Source of the DNA: an uncultured Collinsella sp.
Lineage (GTDB): Bacteria; Actinomycetota; Coriobacteriia; Coriobacteriales; Coriobacteriaceae
DNA length: 64,000 nt
Direction: 5' to 3'
NCBI GenBank assembly: GCA_900541055.1
Contig: UQHZ01000002.1
Location: 1 to 64,000, forward strand
Shown here: positions 35,292-45,600 of the stretch, piece by piece
Position numbering within the stretch: position 1 is the first letter of the stretch
How the letters are laid out: the number at the start of each line of letters is the position of its first letter
Position numbers and translations under genes: made by a program
Notes under the pieces: generated by a model
The model's input: only the letters and a program-made list of their open reading frames with translations
What the model was told of the DNA's origin: nothing
The model's database searches: none

Positions 35292-37532
35292 CTAGTCAAA
35301 CAGGCTCGGCATGTCGTTTTCTTTCATAAGGGCACCGGCGGAGGGGAGGCTCTGTGCGGTGAACTTCTCGGCCGAGACACCGGCGCCAAGAATCTCCTCG
35401 GTTGTGCCGACAGTGGTGACCGAGCGGCCCTTCTTGGCCGTAAAGGCCTGGACGCCCTGCGTGTTGGTTGTCGTCTTGGTCTTGAGCAGCGACGTGTTGA
35501 AGTTCATCAGGCGGTAGTCGCTCGAGACCAGCGCGATGTCACGATCCTCCTTGAGCACCTGGGCATACAGCAGCTTGCTGCCGCCGTAGATGGCGTTCTT
35601 GAGGCGCTTGCGGTTGGTCTTGGTGACGTATCCGGAAAGCGCGACGCGCACCACGCGGCCGTTTTCAAAGACAAACAGCACGTCGGCCTTGTAGTCCTCG
35701 GGGTCGATGACCCAGATGACACTCTCGTCGGGTTCCATCTCAAGATCGGTCGGCAAGTACGAGCCCAGCTGGGCCGACTTGGTGTCTTCAAACGCCGCAA
35801 CCTTGCACTTGTACACCTGGCTCTTGTTGGTAAAGACCAGCAGCTCGTGCGTGTTGGAGGACGGGAACTCGATAAAGGGTTTGTCGCCGTCCTTGTACTT
35901 GAGCGTGGCAGCCTTCTTGAGCACGCGGTCGGTCATCTTCTTGAGGTAGCCGTCGCGCGAGAGCATGATGGTAACCGGATACTCCTCGACCTCAGGCTCC
36001 AGGCTTACCTCGATGACCTCGTGGGGCTCAATCCTGCCCGTGCGGCGCGGCATCACGTATTTCTTGTTGACCGCGGCCAGCTCGTCGCTGATGACCTTCT
36101 TGATGTTCTCCTCGCTGGAAAGGATCTCCTCAAGCTCGGCAATCTCGCCCTCAAGCTTGGCGATATCCTTGGTGCGGTTGAGAATGTACTCTTCGTTAAT
36201 GTTGCGGAGCTTGAGCTCGGCAACAAACTCGGCCTGGGTCTCGTCGATGTCGAAACCCTTCATAAGGTTGGGCACGACCTCGGCTTCGAGCTTGGTGCCG
36301 CGGATGATGGCGATGGCCTTGTCGATGTCGAGCAAGATCGCCTCGAGGCCGTGCAGCAGGTGCAGGCGCTCGGACTTTTTCCCTAGGTCGAAGTTAATGC
36401 GGCGACGCGTAGACTCAATACGCCACTTGACCCACTCGTGCAAGATTTGGCGCACGCCCATAACGCGGGGGTAGCCGTCGACCAGTACGTTAAAGTTGCA
36501 CGAGAACGAATCCTGCAGCGTGGTCGAGCGATAGAGCTTAGCCATGAGCTTGTCGGGGTCGACACCGCGCTTAAGGTCGATGGCGATGCGCAGGCCCGAA
36601 AGGTCGGTCTCGTCGCGAATGTCTGCGATCTCCTTGACCTTGCCCTCCTTGGAGAGCTTGACGATGCGCTCGATGATGACATCGGTCTTGGTGGTGTAGG
36701 GAATCTCGTACACCTCGATGATGCGCTCTTCAGGAATCCAACGCCAGCGGGAGCGAATCTGGAAGCTGCCCAGGCCGGTCTCGATAATCTTTTCCATCTC
36801 CTCGCGGCGGTAGATAATCTCGCCGCCGGTCGAGAAGTCGGGCATGGGCATGTACTCGAGCAGGTCGCAGTCGGGATCCTGCAGGTAGTGCATGGTGGCG
36901 GTGCAGACCTCGTTGAGGTTGAAACCGCAGATATCGGACGCCATGGCGACGCCGATGCCCTTGTTGGCCGAGACGAGGATGTTGGGGAACGTGGTGGGCA
37001 GCAGGCGCGGTTCCTTCATGGCGCCGTCGTAGCTGTCAACGAAGTCGACCGGGTCCTTGTCGATGTCCTTGAAGATCTCGGCACTGATGGGGGAGAGCTT
37101 GGCCTCGGTATAACGCGAGGCGGCGTAGCTCAGGTCGCCCGAATAATACTTGCCAAAGTTGCCCTTCGACTCAACGAACGGCGCGAGCAGCGCCTCGTTA
37201 CCGGTGGCCAGGCGCACCATCGTCTCGTAGATCGCGGCGTCGCCGTGCGGGTTGAGCTTCATGGTCTGGCCCACGATGTTGGCGCTCTTCTGGCGCTCGC
37301 CCTTGAGCAGGCCCATCTTGTACATGGTGTAGAGCAGTTTGCGGTGCGAGGGCTTAAAGCCGTCAATCTCGGGGAACGCACGCGAGACGTTGACGCTCAT
37401 GGCGTAGGGCATGTAGTTGACCTCGAGCGTCTGCGTGATCGGCTGGTCGGTGACCTCGGAGTGCAGGCCGATGACGTTCTCGGCGTTGACCTGCTTTTTC
37501 TTTGGCTGGTTCTTCGTCTTCTTCTTTGCCAC
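35292..37532 (-). CDS. parC: type IIA topoisomerase subunit A (ParC-like)
   Basis: This 746-residue protein is the DNA breakage-reunion subunit. The winged-helix catalytic Tyr141 lies in AASRYTEAKLS. The quinolone-determining segment reads HGDAAIYE (96-103), so Ala99 replaces the usual Ser and Glu103 is kept. A shortened C-terminal beta-propeller follows the coiled-coil near 430-490; the gyrase box QRRGGKG-like motif is not seen, which favours topoisomerase IV. It starts with GTG, 45 bases after the parE stop. It relaxes and decatenates DNA with ParE. Confidence 0.85.
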   Translation of the reverse strand: MAKKKTKNQPKKKQVNAENVIGLHSEVTDQPITQTLEVNYMPYAMSVNVSRAFPEIDGFKPSHRKLLYTMYKMGLLKGERQKSANIVGQTMKLNPHGDAAIYETMVRLATGNEALLAPFVESKGNFGKYYSGDLSYAASRYTEAKLSPISAEIFKDIDKDPVDFVDSYDGAMKEPRLLPTTFPNILVSANKGIGVAMASDICGFNLNEVCTATMHYLQDPDCDLLEYMPMPDFSTGGEIIYRREEMEKIIETGLGSFQIRSRWRWIPEERIIEVYEIPYTTKTDVIIERIVKLSKEGKVKEIADIRDETDLSGLRIAIDLKRGVDPDKLMAKLYRSTTLQDSFSCNFNVLVDGYPRVMGVRQILHEWVKWRIESTRRRINFDLGKKSERLHLLHGLEAILLDIDKAIAIIRGTKLEAEVVPNLMKGFDIDETQAEFVAELKLRNINEEYILNRTKDIAKLEGEIAELEEILSSEENIKKVISDELAAVNKKYVMPRRTGRIEPHEVIEVSLEPEVEEYPVTIMLSRDGYLKKMTDRVLKKAATLKYKDGDKPFIEFPSSNTHELLVFTNKSQVYKCKVAAFEDTKSAQLGSYLPTDLEMEPDESVIWVIDPEDYKADVLFVFENGRVVRVALSGYVTKTNRKRLKNAIYGGSKLLYAQVLKEDRDIALVSSDYRLMNFNTSLLKTKTTTNTQGVQAFTAKKGRSVTTVGTTEEILGAGVSAEKFTAQSLPSAGALMKENDMPSLFD

Positions 37533-37577
37533 GATTTCCTCTTGAACTTCTTATGGGCCGTCGTTATCGATTTGCTG

Positions 37578-39575
37578 CTATTGCAGGTCCAGCTGGTCCA
37601 GGTATTCCTTGCCGTGCTCGGAGATATGGCGCTTGCGGCCTGCCTCGTCATTGCCCAGCAACAGGTTGAACATGGTCTCCATCTTGGTGACGTCCTCGGG
37701 TTCCACCTTGATCAGGCGGCGCGTCTCGGGGTTCATGGTAGTGAGCCACATCATGTCCGGGTCGTTCTCACCAAGACCCTTAGAGCGGTTGATGGAACAC
37801 TTCTGGTCGCCGATCTCCTTGAGGATGCCGTTCTTCTCGAGCTCGGTGTAGGCAAAGTAGGTCTTCTCTTTGCAGTTGATCTCGTAGAGCGGCGACTCGG
37901 CGATATAGACGTAGCCCTCGTCGATAAGCGTGGGCACCAGTCGATAGAGCATGGTGAGCACGAGCGTGCGGATGTGGTAACCGTCGACGTCTGCGTCCGT
38001 ACAGATGATGACCTTGTTCCAGTTGAGGTTGTCCAGGTCAAAGGCGCCGAGGTTCTTGATGCGCTTGTCCTTGATCTCCACGCCGCAGCCCAACACGCGC
38101 ATGAGGTCCATGATGATGTCGGACTTAAAGATGCGCGGGTAGTCCTCCTTTAGGCAGTTGAGGATTTTGCCGCGGACGGGCATAACGCCCTGGAACTCGG
38201 CATCGCGCGAGGTGCGAATGGCGCCTGCTGCCGAGTCGCCCTCTACGATGTAGATCTCGCGGCGGCTCTTGTCCTTGGAGCGGCAGTCGATGAATTTCTG
38301 CACGCGGTTGGCCATGTCGGTCTTCTGCTGCAGGTTGGTCTTGATGCTCTGACGCGTCTTTTCGGCGTTCTCGCGCGAGCGCTTGTTGATGAGCACCTGC
38401 TCCATGATCTTATTGGCGGCGTCCTTGTTCTCGATCAAGTAGGTCGAGAGGCGCTCCTTAAAGAAGGCCGTCATGGCCTGCTGGATAAAGCGGTTGTTGA
38501 TGGCCTTCTTGGTCTGATTCTCGTAGGACGTCTGGGTGGAGAAGCAGTTGGTCACCAGTACCAGGCAGTCCTGGACGTCTTGCCATTTAATGCCGCTCTC
38601 GTTTTTGTTGTACTTGCCCTGTTGCTTAATGTAAGCATCGATGGCGCTGGTCAGAGCGCTACGGGCGGCCTTCTCGGGCGAACCGCCGTTCTCGAGCCAC
38701 GATGAGTTGTGGTAGTACTCCTGCATCATGAAGGTGCGCGAGAAGCACATGCACGCGGTGATCTTTACGTTGTAGTCGGGCAGGTCCTCGCGATCGCGAC
38801 CGCGACGGTCAGCCTCGATAAAGAAGGGCTCGGTGAGATAGTCGGTACCGACCTTTTCGAGCACGTAGTCCTCGATGCCCTTGGGATAGCAGAAGTCCTC
38901 TTCGGAGAACTCGCCGTCGTCGCCCTCGATACGCAGGCGGAAGGTCACGTTGGCGTTGACCACGGCCTGGCGGCGCATGGTCTCGCGATACCACTCGTGG
39001 GGGATGCTGATGGAGGTAAAGACCTCAAGATCGGGGCGCCACTTGATGGTGGTGCCGGTACGGTCCTCATTGCTGGGCTCAATCTCGAGTGCCTTCTTCT
39101 TGGCGCCGACAACCTTGCCCTTCTTAAAGTGCAGGGAGTATTTGTTGCCGTCGCGCCAAACCGTGACGTCCATGTACTCGGAGGCGTACTGAGTCGCACA
39201 GGAGCCCAGGCCGTTGGTGCCGAGCGAGAAATCGTAGTCGCCGCCCTGGTTGTTGTTATACTTGCCGCCGGCGTAGAGTTCGCAAAAGACGAGCTCCCAG
39301 TTAAAGCGCTTCTCGGAAGGGTTCCAGTCGAGCGGGCAGCCACGGCCATTGTCCTCTACCTGAATGGAGCCATCGCGAAAGGCGGTAAGGGTGATGAGCT
39401 TGCCGTAGCCCTGGCGCGCCTCGTCAACGGCGTTGGACAGGATCTCGAAGGCAGCGTGTGCACAGCCATCGAGTCCGTCCGAGCCAAAGATAACGGCAGG
39501 GCGCAGGCGTACGCGTTCCTCGTCCTTGAGCTGGCGGATACTGTCGTTACCATAGTTTGCGGTGTTTTTTGCCAT
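37578..39575 (-). CDS. parE: type IIA topoisomerase subunit B (ParE-like)
   Basis: The 665 residues have the GHKL ATPase domain (EILSNAVDEA, VEDNGRGCP, LGTNGLGSC), a transducer domain and a TOPRIM domain with EGDSAAG and CTDADVDGYHIRTL, followed by the RSKGLGE motif. All catalytic acids are present. It is upstream of and cotranscribed with the subunit A gene. Pairing with a non-gyrase A subunit suggests topoisomerase IV. Confidence 0.87.
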   Translation of the reverse strand: MAKNTANYGNDSIRQLKDEERVRLRPAVIFGSDGLDGCAHAAFEILSNAVDEARQGYGKLITLTAFRDGSIQVEDNGRGCPLDWNPSEKRFNWELVFCELYAGGKYNNNQGGDYDFSLGTNGLGSCATQYASEYMDVTVWRDGNKYSLHFKKGKVVGAKKKALEIEPSNEDRTGTTIKWRPDLEVFTSISIPHEWYRETMRRQAVVNANVTFRLRIEGDDGEFSEEDFCYPKGIEDYVLEKVGTDYLTEPFFIEADRRGRDREDLPDYNVKITACMCFSRTFMMQEYYHNSSWLENGGSPEKAARSALTSAIDAYIKQQGKYNKNESGIKWQDVQDCLVLVTNCFSTQTSYENQTKKAINNRFIQQAMTAFFKERLSTYLIENKDAANKIMEQVLINKRSRENAEKTRQSIKTNLQQKTDMANRVQKFIDCRSKDKSRREIYIVEGDSAAGAIRTSRDAEFQGVMPVRGKILNCLKEDYPRIFKSDIIMDLMRVLGCGVEIKDKRIKNLGAFDLDNLNWNKVIICTDADVDGYHIRTLVLTMLYRLVPTLIDEGYVYIAESPLYEINCKEKTYFAYTELEKNGILKEIGDQKCSINRSKGLGENDPDMMWLTTMNPETRRLIKVEPEDVTKMETMFNLLLGNDEAGRKRHISEHGKEYLDQLDLQ

Positions 39576-39732
39576 ACTCGCTCTCTCGGTGTTCCTTTGC
39601 TGCGATTAAGTCATATAGATAGTCAAGGTAGCATAGCCCAGCCCACAGACGATTCCAACCAACACGAAATCCATCGAACAATCGTTCGATTAGATAATGA
39701 ATGCTTGGAATGCGGGAGGGACCTGTCCTGTC

Positions 39733-41115
39733 CTATCCAAACATCTGCGGCAGGTCGATGAAGACGGTTCGATCGCTTTCGCCAGCTTCGAAGCCCGAAC
39801 GGGAGAAGAATCCATAGCGATGGCACTTGAGCCCCGTTGCCTCGACTTGGGCGATTTCCTCGTCGACCATTTTTTGCGTGATGGGGGATTTGCGGAACTT
39901 TGCTTCGTAGAATGCGTAGCCCTCGGGGTCTTGCGTTACCACATCGAATTCGCCGCTCGTTTTGTTTGCGGGATCGTCGTACCAGTACTTGCCTATGGCG
40001 TCGAAAGCCGGTTCGATCTTGCCGGTCCTGTTCTGCCGCACGAGGTATTGACGGCAGATCTCCTCGAACATATGTGGAACGTAGTTTTCCTCGAAGTCTT
40101 GGGAGACGTGACGATCATAGAAGACTTCTGGGTCGAGCAGCTGACGCGCTGAGGCATTGCGGAAAACATAGCGATAGTAAAAGAGCGAAAGCGGATCCAC
40201 TACAAAGTAGCCAGACTTGCGCTTGTTCGTGGGGTCGTTGATGGGTGCACGCTTTTGGACGATTTCGAGTGACATGAGCTTGTCGAGCACGTCTGCCATG
40301 GCCGGACCGCTCGAGACGTGCGACTGTGCCAGCACGTCCCCCCAACGGGAGTAACCTTGTGCGAGAGCCCCGAAAACTTCGTTGGCGTTGGTCATCTTCG
40401 AGATCTCGGCGTTGAGATAGGACGGCACCTCGCTTTCTAAGCGGGCGCCAGGTTCCGTGACGAGCTCGATGATGTTGTCGCGTACGCTTTGGGATTGATC
40501 GATGAGGCGATTGTAAAAGGGGATACCGCCAAAAACGCTATAGAGCCGCACCTTGTCCTCGGGCGAGAACGCGGGATAGAACTTCGCGGCGTCAAAGTAA
40601 TCCATGGGCTTAAGCTCAAGCGCGAGATCAATTCGCCCGTAGAGGGGGCTTTCATGCTCGATGAGGGATTTCATAATCTCAACGTAGGAGCCGCACAGGA
40701 CAATGTTTAAACGTGAGTCTTCCCTGTGGGCGTCGATTGAGGTCTGAAGAATGCTGTCTAAGCCTTTAACCGCATCTCTCAAGTAGGGGTATTCGTCGAG
40801 AACGAGGGTAATGTTCTTGTCTTTGGCTTGGGCAAACAGAAATTCGATGAGCTCGCGGATGCCTGTGAAGGCGAGCGGAGGAAAGCTCAGCGCTTCAGCA
40901 ACAAGGACGGACAGACTCTCGAGGTTGTCTGCCTCGGAGGTTTGGCGGCACTCGTAATAGACCGTTGCGACGTCCGACAAATCGGTTAGCGCCTGCTTGA
41001 TGAGCTCACTTTTTCCGACGCGACGCCTGCCGTAAATGAGAACATTGCGCTGCTCGGGTGCTTTGAGCGTTTTCTTAATACGGGCGAGCTCACGCTCCCT
41101 GCCAATAAATTCCAC
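39733..41115 (-). CDS. AAA ATPase with DUF234 C-terminus
   Basis: The 460 residues have P-loop YGRRRVGKSEL near residues 29-39, Walker B LVLDEYPYL, sensor LCGSYVEIM, and a C-terminal DUF234 domain with a nuclease-like core (GEFDVVTQDPEGYAFYEAKFR). It belongs to the archaeal-type ATPase_2 group. The start is a GTG with GGAAGGAA upstream; that ribosome site lies inside the palindrome array at 41118-41219. Function is unknown, probably DNA-related. Confidence 0.8.
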   Translation of the reverse strand: MEFIGRERELARIKKTLKAPEQRNVLIYGRRRVGKSELIKQALTDLSDVATVYYECRQTSEADNLESLSVLVAEALSFPPLAFTGIRELIEFLFAQAKDKNITLVLDEYPYLRDAVKGLDSILQTSIDAHREDSRLNIVLCGSYVEIMKSLIEHESPLYGRIDLALELKPMDYFDAAKFYPAFSPEDKVRLYSVFGGIPFYNRLIDQSQSVRDNIIELVTEPGARLESEVPSYLNAEISKMTNANEVFGALAQGYSRWGDVLAQSHVSSGPAMADVLDKLMSLEIVQKRAPINDPTNKRKSGYFVVDPLSLFYYRYVFRNASARQLLDPEVFYDRHVSQDFEENYVPHMFEEICRQYLVRQNRTGKIEPAFDAIGKYWYDDPANKTSGEFDVVTQDPEGYAFYEAKFRKSPITQKMVDEEIAQVEATGLKCHRYGFFSRSGFEAGESDRTVFIDLPQMFG

Positions 41116-41117
41116 TT

Positions 41118-41219
41118 ACTCGGTTCCTTCCGACTCGGTTTTGTCCGAGTTAATTGTATCGCATGGATCAGTTTATGCTCGAGTTTACTCGGACAAAACC
41201 GAGTCGGTTCTGCCCGAGT
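41118..41219 (-). promoter_or_regulatory. array of ACTCGG-N6-CCGAGT palindromes over the start region
   Basis: Two perfect copies of ACTCGG-N6-CCGAGT lie at 41133-41150 and 41187-41204. Each is flanked by a one-mismatch copy (41118-41135 and 41202-41219). The two halves form a 21-bp perfect inverted repeat (41130-41150 with 41187-41207). In the mRNA it can fold into a long stem beside the ribosome site of the ATPase gene. It could be a multi-site operator, a translational switch, or both. Confidence 0.65.
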
Positions 41220-41518
41220 AAATTTGAAGGCGGCCGAATGCGTCTTGCTGCGTTTGCGGTTGGATACGTTGTCGAAAACGTGTCGTGCGGATTGTTGGAT
41301 CGAATCGAACATTGGGACAGACGTCTCGTTTTATGGGCCGGGGGCGTGCATGTGCGAGTTCTTTTGGCCCATAAGGAACGCTGGTGGGTCGTTATTTGGG
41401 CCACGGGTCACTTCGCCGGCGCCGTGTTTCGTCATACGCTCATAGTGGAAGCCGATGCCACGGGGTCAACTTGGGACTCGGGCAATGGATGAGCTGCAAG
41501 CCGAAAGGAGCGGTGAGA
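41220..41518. other. gap before the lipoprotein gene
   Basis: I see no gene. A short inverted repeat ATGGGCC/GGCCCAT lies at about 41333-41375. The rest is unremarkable and should hold the promoter of the lipoprotein gene, which I cannot place with confidence. Confidence 0.3.
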
Positions 41519-42538
41519 ATGATGAGGCCCATGACAAAGAAACTGCTGTTAGGAATTCCCACCGTGACGCTTTCGGCCGTGCTGGCGTGTACAGTGGCCG
41601 GCTGTGGCGGTAGTGCTCCGAGCGGCTCGCCTGGCGGTTCGGGCGGCAGCGCGCCTGTGCAGGAAAAGCCCAAAGCCTATGATTCGCAGACGGTCGAGGT
41701 GGCAGGCATTACCTATGAGTCGGTGGCTCACGGTACGTTCTATCGCGGCGATGCCAAGCTGCAGGACGGCTTTTACCTGCACATCAAGATCACCAACAAC
41801 AACACAAAGAACAGGACGTTCAGTTCCTTTAACGTGCATGCTGCCCAGGGCGATCTTGAGGCAGGCGACCCGTTGTTTACTTCCGGCAAGGCGGCCGTGC
41901 TCGACTACGTTACAAGCGAGGCTCCCGATGAGCTGCACGAGGGCATCGACCTTTCCGAGAGGCCAGATATCGGCCCGGGTGAGACCGTTGAGTACGTGTA
42001 TTTCTGGGCGCCCAAGACGGCGTACTACGGGCCCATCACTGTCGAGTTCGTAGACGCTTATGCCCCCGCCAAGAATCATGAGGCCATGCACTTTGACACC
42101 ACGGGATGCGAGACCAAGGAGTTCAAGGCGGCCGGCGGCGTGGCCGATTCTGGCGAGAAGGCAGATTTAACGGGCATCGACTGCGCATCGTACAGCATCG
42201 AGGCCGCCGATGGGTACACGCTGGATTCGTCCGACGAAGAGCGCGAAAAGGCAAACTTCTTCCACGACGAGACTGGAGGACGCCTGAACATCAGCATCTT
42301 CCCGCGCTCGCCGGAGGAAGAGGTTGCAAGCCTAGAGCAGGTCTACGAAGGTAAGGAGACAACAACCGACCAGGTCGAGTACAACGGCATAACGTGGCTG
42401 CGCTTTACCGGTCCCGACAACGGCCATACACTGTTTGCGACGGCTCCCGCAACGGGTGAAACCGTCCGCGTGTCGATTGGCTGGAAGATCGATTGGGACG
42501 CCGCCGTGCCCATGATGGAGGCACTGAAGCTCAAGTAA
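41519..42538 (+). CDS. secreted lipoprotein, unknown function
   Basis: The 339 residues begin with a lipoprotein signal: Lys pair, hydrophobic stretch, lipobox TVAGC with Cys29. A Ser/Gly/Pro linker follows, then a beta-rich domain with an immunoglobulin-like, DUF4352-type look (YESVAHGTFYRGDAKLQDGFYLHIKITNNNTKNRTFSSFNVHA) and a C-terminal part of unknown fold. AAGGAG is 8 bases before the ATG. It is exported and anchored in the outer face of the membrane. Confidence 0.75.
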   Translation: MMRPMTKKLLLGIPTVTLSAVLACTVAGCGGSAPSGSPGGSGGSAPVQEKPKAYDSQTVEVAGITYESVAHGTFYRGDAKLQDGFYLHIKITNNNTKNRTFSSFNVHAAQGDLEAGDPLFTSGKAAVLDYVTSEAPDELHEGIDLSERPDIGPGETVEYVYFWAPKTAYYGPITVEFVDAYAPAKNHEAMHFDTTGCETKEFKAAGGVADSGEKADLTGIDCASYSIEAADGYTLDSSDEEREKANFFHDETGGRLNISIFPRSPEEEVASLEQVYEGKETTTDQVEYNGITWLRFTGPDNGHTLFATAPATGETVRVSIGWKIDWDAAVPMMEALKLK

Positions 42539-42566
42539 CGCCGCGATTCTTACGTCAGGCGACTCA

Positions 42567-42600
42567 GGGCTGGCTCCGAGTTATCGGGGCCAGCCCTTTT
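42567..42600 (+). terminator. terminator of the lipoprotein gene
   Basis: GGGCTGGC (42567-42574) pairs with GCCAGCCC (42589-42596), followed by TTTT. Confidence 0.8.
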
Positions 42601-42647
42601 GGTGTTCGATGAGCCGAGTCGGCGTCTCTCGCAAAGGTAACTAGGAG

Positions 42648-45600
42648 CTAGCGAGACCTATCCGAATTGACCTCACCGGCGGTGTCGGTTTCGAGCGCCG
42701 TGCGGCGGGCGCTGTAGGCGACGCGGCCGGCGCCTGCTGCGGCGAGTGCTGCTGCGGCTGCCGTAAGGGGAGCGTTGACATCGCCCGTGCCCGCAAGCGC
42801 GCCCGCTTTTCCGGGGCGCTTGTTATTGCCGTGATCCTTGCCGCTGCTGGAGCTGCTTCCGCCGGAGTCGCCGCCCTTGTCAGTACCGCCGCCACTTGAG
42901 CCGCCACCGCCGTCCGCCGTCATCGGTGCATCGTGAAGTCCTGTCGTATCCGCGCTGTCGTATACGCCGACCTGAACTTCTGAGCGTTCGCATGCCGCGT
43001 CGGGCACATGAAGCTCGTGCAGTACGGCACCCAGCGCCGAGTTTGCGCCCGGTCGAATTTCCTCGAGCGTTACGGGATCGAGCGCCACCAGATTACGCGC
43101 CTTCGCATACAGCGTTACACGTTTGCCCACCTCGTCGCTCCAACTCTCGGGGATGGCGAAGCTCATGCGGAACTGTGCCGTGCAACCCGGTGCCAGCACG
43201 GCGTTGCCACTGTCGGCTACCAGCGGGTGCGTTGCAAAATGTGCGCCCAGCGTCTCGAGCGTGTACTTCACGTGTGTCATGTCGTTGGCCGAAGCGTCCT
43301 CGGCAAGCTCTGGATCGTAGATCGATGCCATGCGTGCGTTCACTCCGAACCCGATGGATGCGCTGGAGAACGGCTGACTGGAGCCCTCTCGGTACAGATC
43401 GATCGTGCCGGCGGTCAGCAAGGTGTTGCCGTCGTTTCGCACCGTGACCATGAAGGATTCGCCTGCTGCTCCGGGCACCACCGCGCCCGAGGTAGCGACC
43501 GCGCCCGTCGGAGTGGCACACGCCACCAAGGGCACTTCGATGCCGTGTAGTTCTGCCTCGCTCTTCTCCGCGCTCACAATGTGCGTGGCGAGCGCGGAGA
43601 GCATGCTCCCCGACGTCAAAAATGTCGTTATCTGATCGACGGGATGGTCCAGCTCGCACATCACGAACGGCTCCGTAAACAGATCGCCTGACAAGGTGCT
43701 GGCGAAGATGCGGAAGTGCTTGCCCATCACTGCAACTGGGTTGCCTTCTTCGTCGTAGGTCTGTCCCACCTTGCCATCGGTGTTCTCTACATAGAGCGCG
43801 CACCTGCCGTTGTTGCTTACGCTAAACGATGCCGGGCCACAGCCTGCGGCACCCACGGGCTGCGTTGCAAACGCCGATGCGCCTCGCGTCCAAGTAATAT
43901 GCTGCAGTTGCTCGTTGACGGTAGCCAAAAAGCCCGAATGTTGCGGCCACGGCACCGCATGGGGCACCGTGGCGTCTGGTGACATAACGCCCCAGCCTGC
44001 AATGGACTGGCCGATCACGGCGTACGATGCGCAGCCGCAACCGTCTGCAGTCTCGTACGCAACGGGCACCACCATTTTGCCGTTGATATTCTCGGGCGAG
44101 CCCAGCTCGATGCTCGACGGTGCCTGCGGAAAGCGGAGGACCTGACGGAACGTCAGGCTGTCGCCCGAAACGTCCGACCACAGGGTGAAGCACTCCAGCG
44201 CAACCTCAGCCTCGCTGCCGAGCGCCTTTTCCGCGGTGGTTCCGCGGCGGTGGAGGTAGGCACCCGACAGGCGCCCGTCGACCAGCGCCTTGCCCACCGT
44301 GATACGCGGGCACTGCAGGCAATGGTAGCCATCCTCTTGCAGGCGGCCGCGCGAGATGCTGCGCCATGACGTATGCGACACCACGCGGATCACGTCATTA
44401 CTTATGCGCAGGCGCACAACGGACAGTATGCCGGATGTGCTCGCCGCATCGAAAAGGGTGTCGTCGCCGTCACGCCGCTCGCCCGAGACCAGCAACACGT
44501 AGGCGTCCTGGTTTTCTCTTCCGTCCGTATATTCCACTACGTCGAAGTCGTAATCGAATATGCCGTCGCGCTCCACGTCGCCCTCGCCAAAGCCAAGGGG
44601 GAAGTCCACGGGCATGGGGGCAGACCACGTGCCGTTTGCCTTTGTGTGCACCACCAGGCGTGAGCGGCCATTGTCGCCGTAGCGCACCGAGGCGATACGG
44701 AACAGGCATTCTACGCCGGCAATCATTGCCAGCTTCATGTGAGCTTCGCTGAGCACGCCAGGAAACAGCACGTTGTCGCTCGAGGGCTTGATGCCGCCAC
44801 GCTCGTCCTCCGATACACCAGCAGAATTGGCGTTGGGGTCCGCAACGGCGTCCTTCGCCTGTCCGATATAGGTGTACGCATACATCGTTGCGGCATTTTC
44901 GTCATCCTCCATCAGGGCATGGACGAAATGTTCGACCTGTCCCGTGTCGTCGCTCTCTGCATCCGCCTCGAGCTCAATGCGTGTGACCGCTTGATCCCAA
45001 TCGCGTACGATTGGTACGACGTTTACGGGGGTGGCTACAACTTCGGCGCATGCGAGCAGCTCGGCATTGGTGACGATGGTGGCCGACGCGATAAACTGCG
45101 GCACATCACCTGCCTCGGCATTGCTGGTCGCGCCAAAGCAGGCATCCAGCGTGTAAGGCGTATCTCCACCCAACGCGAGCTCAGAGCGCTGGAGCACATA
45201 CTGGTTGGCATTGTTCACCGACATATTCCACGAATCGAGGAGTGTGGGCCACGACCCCGACCAAGCCTTGGTGGTCCACTTGAACATTACGAACTGGAGT
45301 ATCACATCGACATCGACGTCTGCACCTACGCGCAGTCGCGGAAGCTGGTGTCCATCTGCCTTCTCGTACCCAATGAACAGCGTGAGGGATGCGGCGCCGC
45401 GCACGGCAGACGAAGCGACGCCTGCAACGCCGGCGCCAAAGGTGACGGCAAGCCCGATCTGGATGGTGAACGAGCCCGACGTGTTTGAATAGTCAAGCGA
45501 AATGTTTTTAAAAAACGCCGCGCCGCTGCCGTGCGTGTGGGCACCCACGGCGAGCGCCAGCTTCGCCAGCACCCAAGGGTTGACGTTTAGGAAAAACGGC

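Noticed and set aside
36438..38153. Plus-strand open frame of 571 codons antisense to the topoisomerase genes
   Set aside because: It lies opposite two well-supported conserved genes; its composition is that of a complementary-strand shadow of GC-rich codons.
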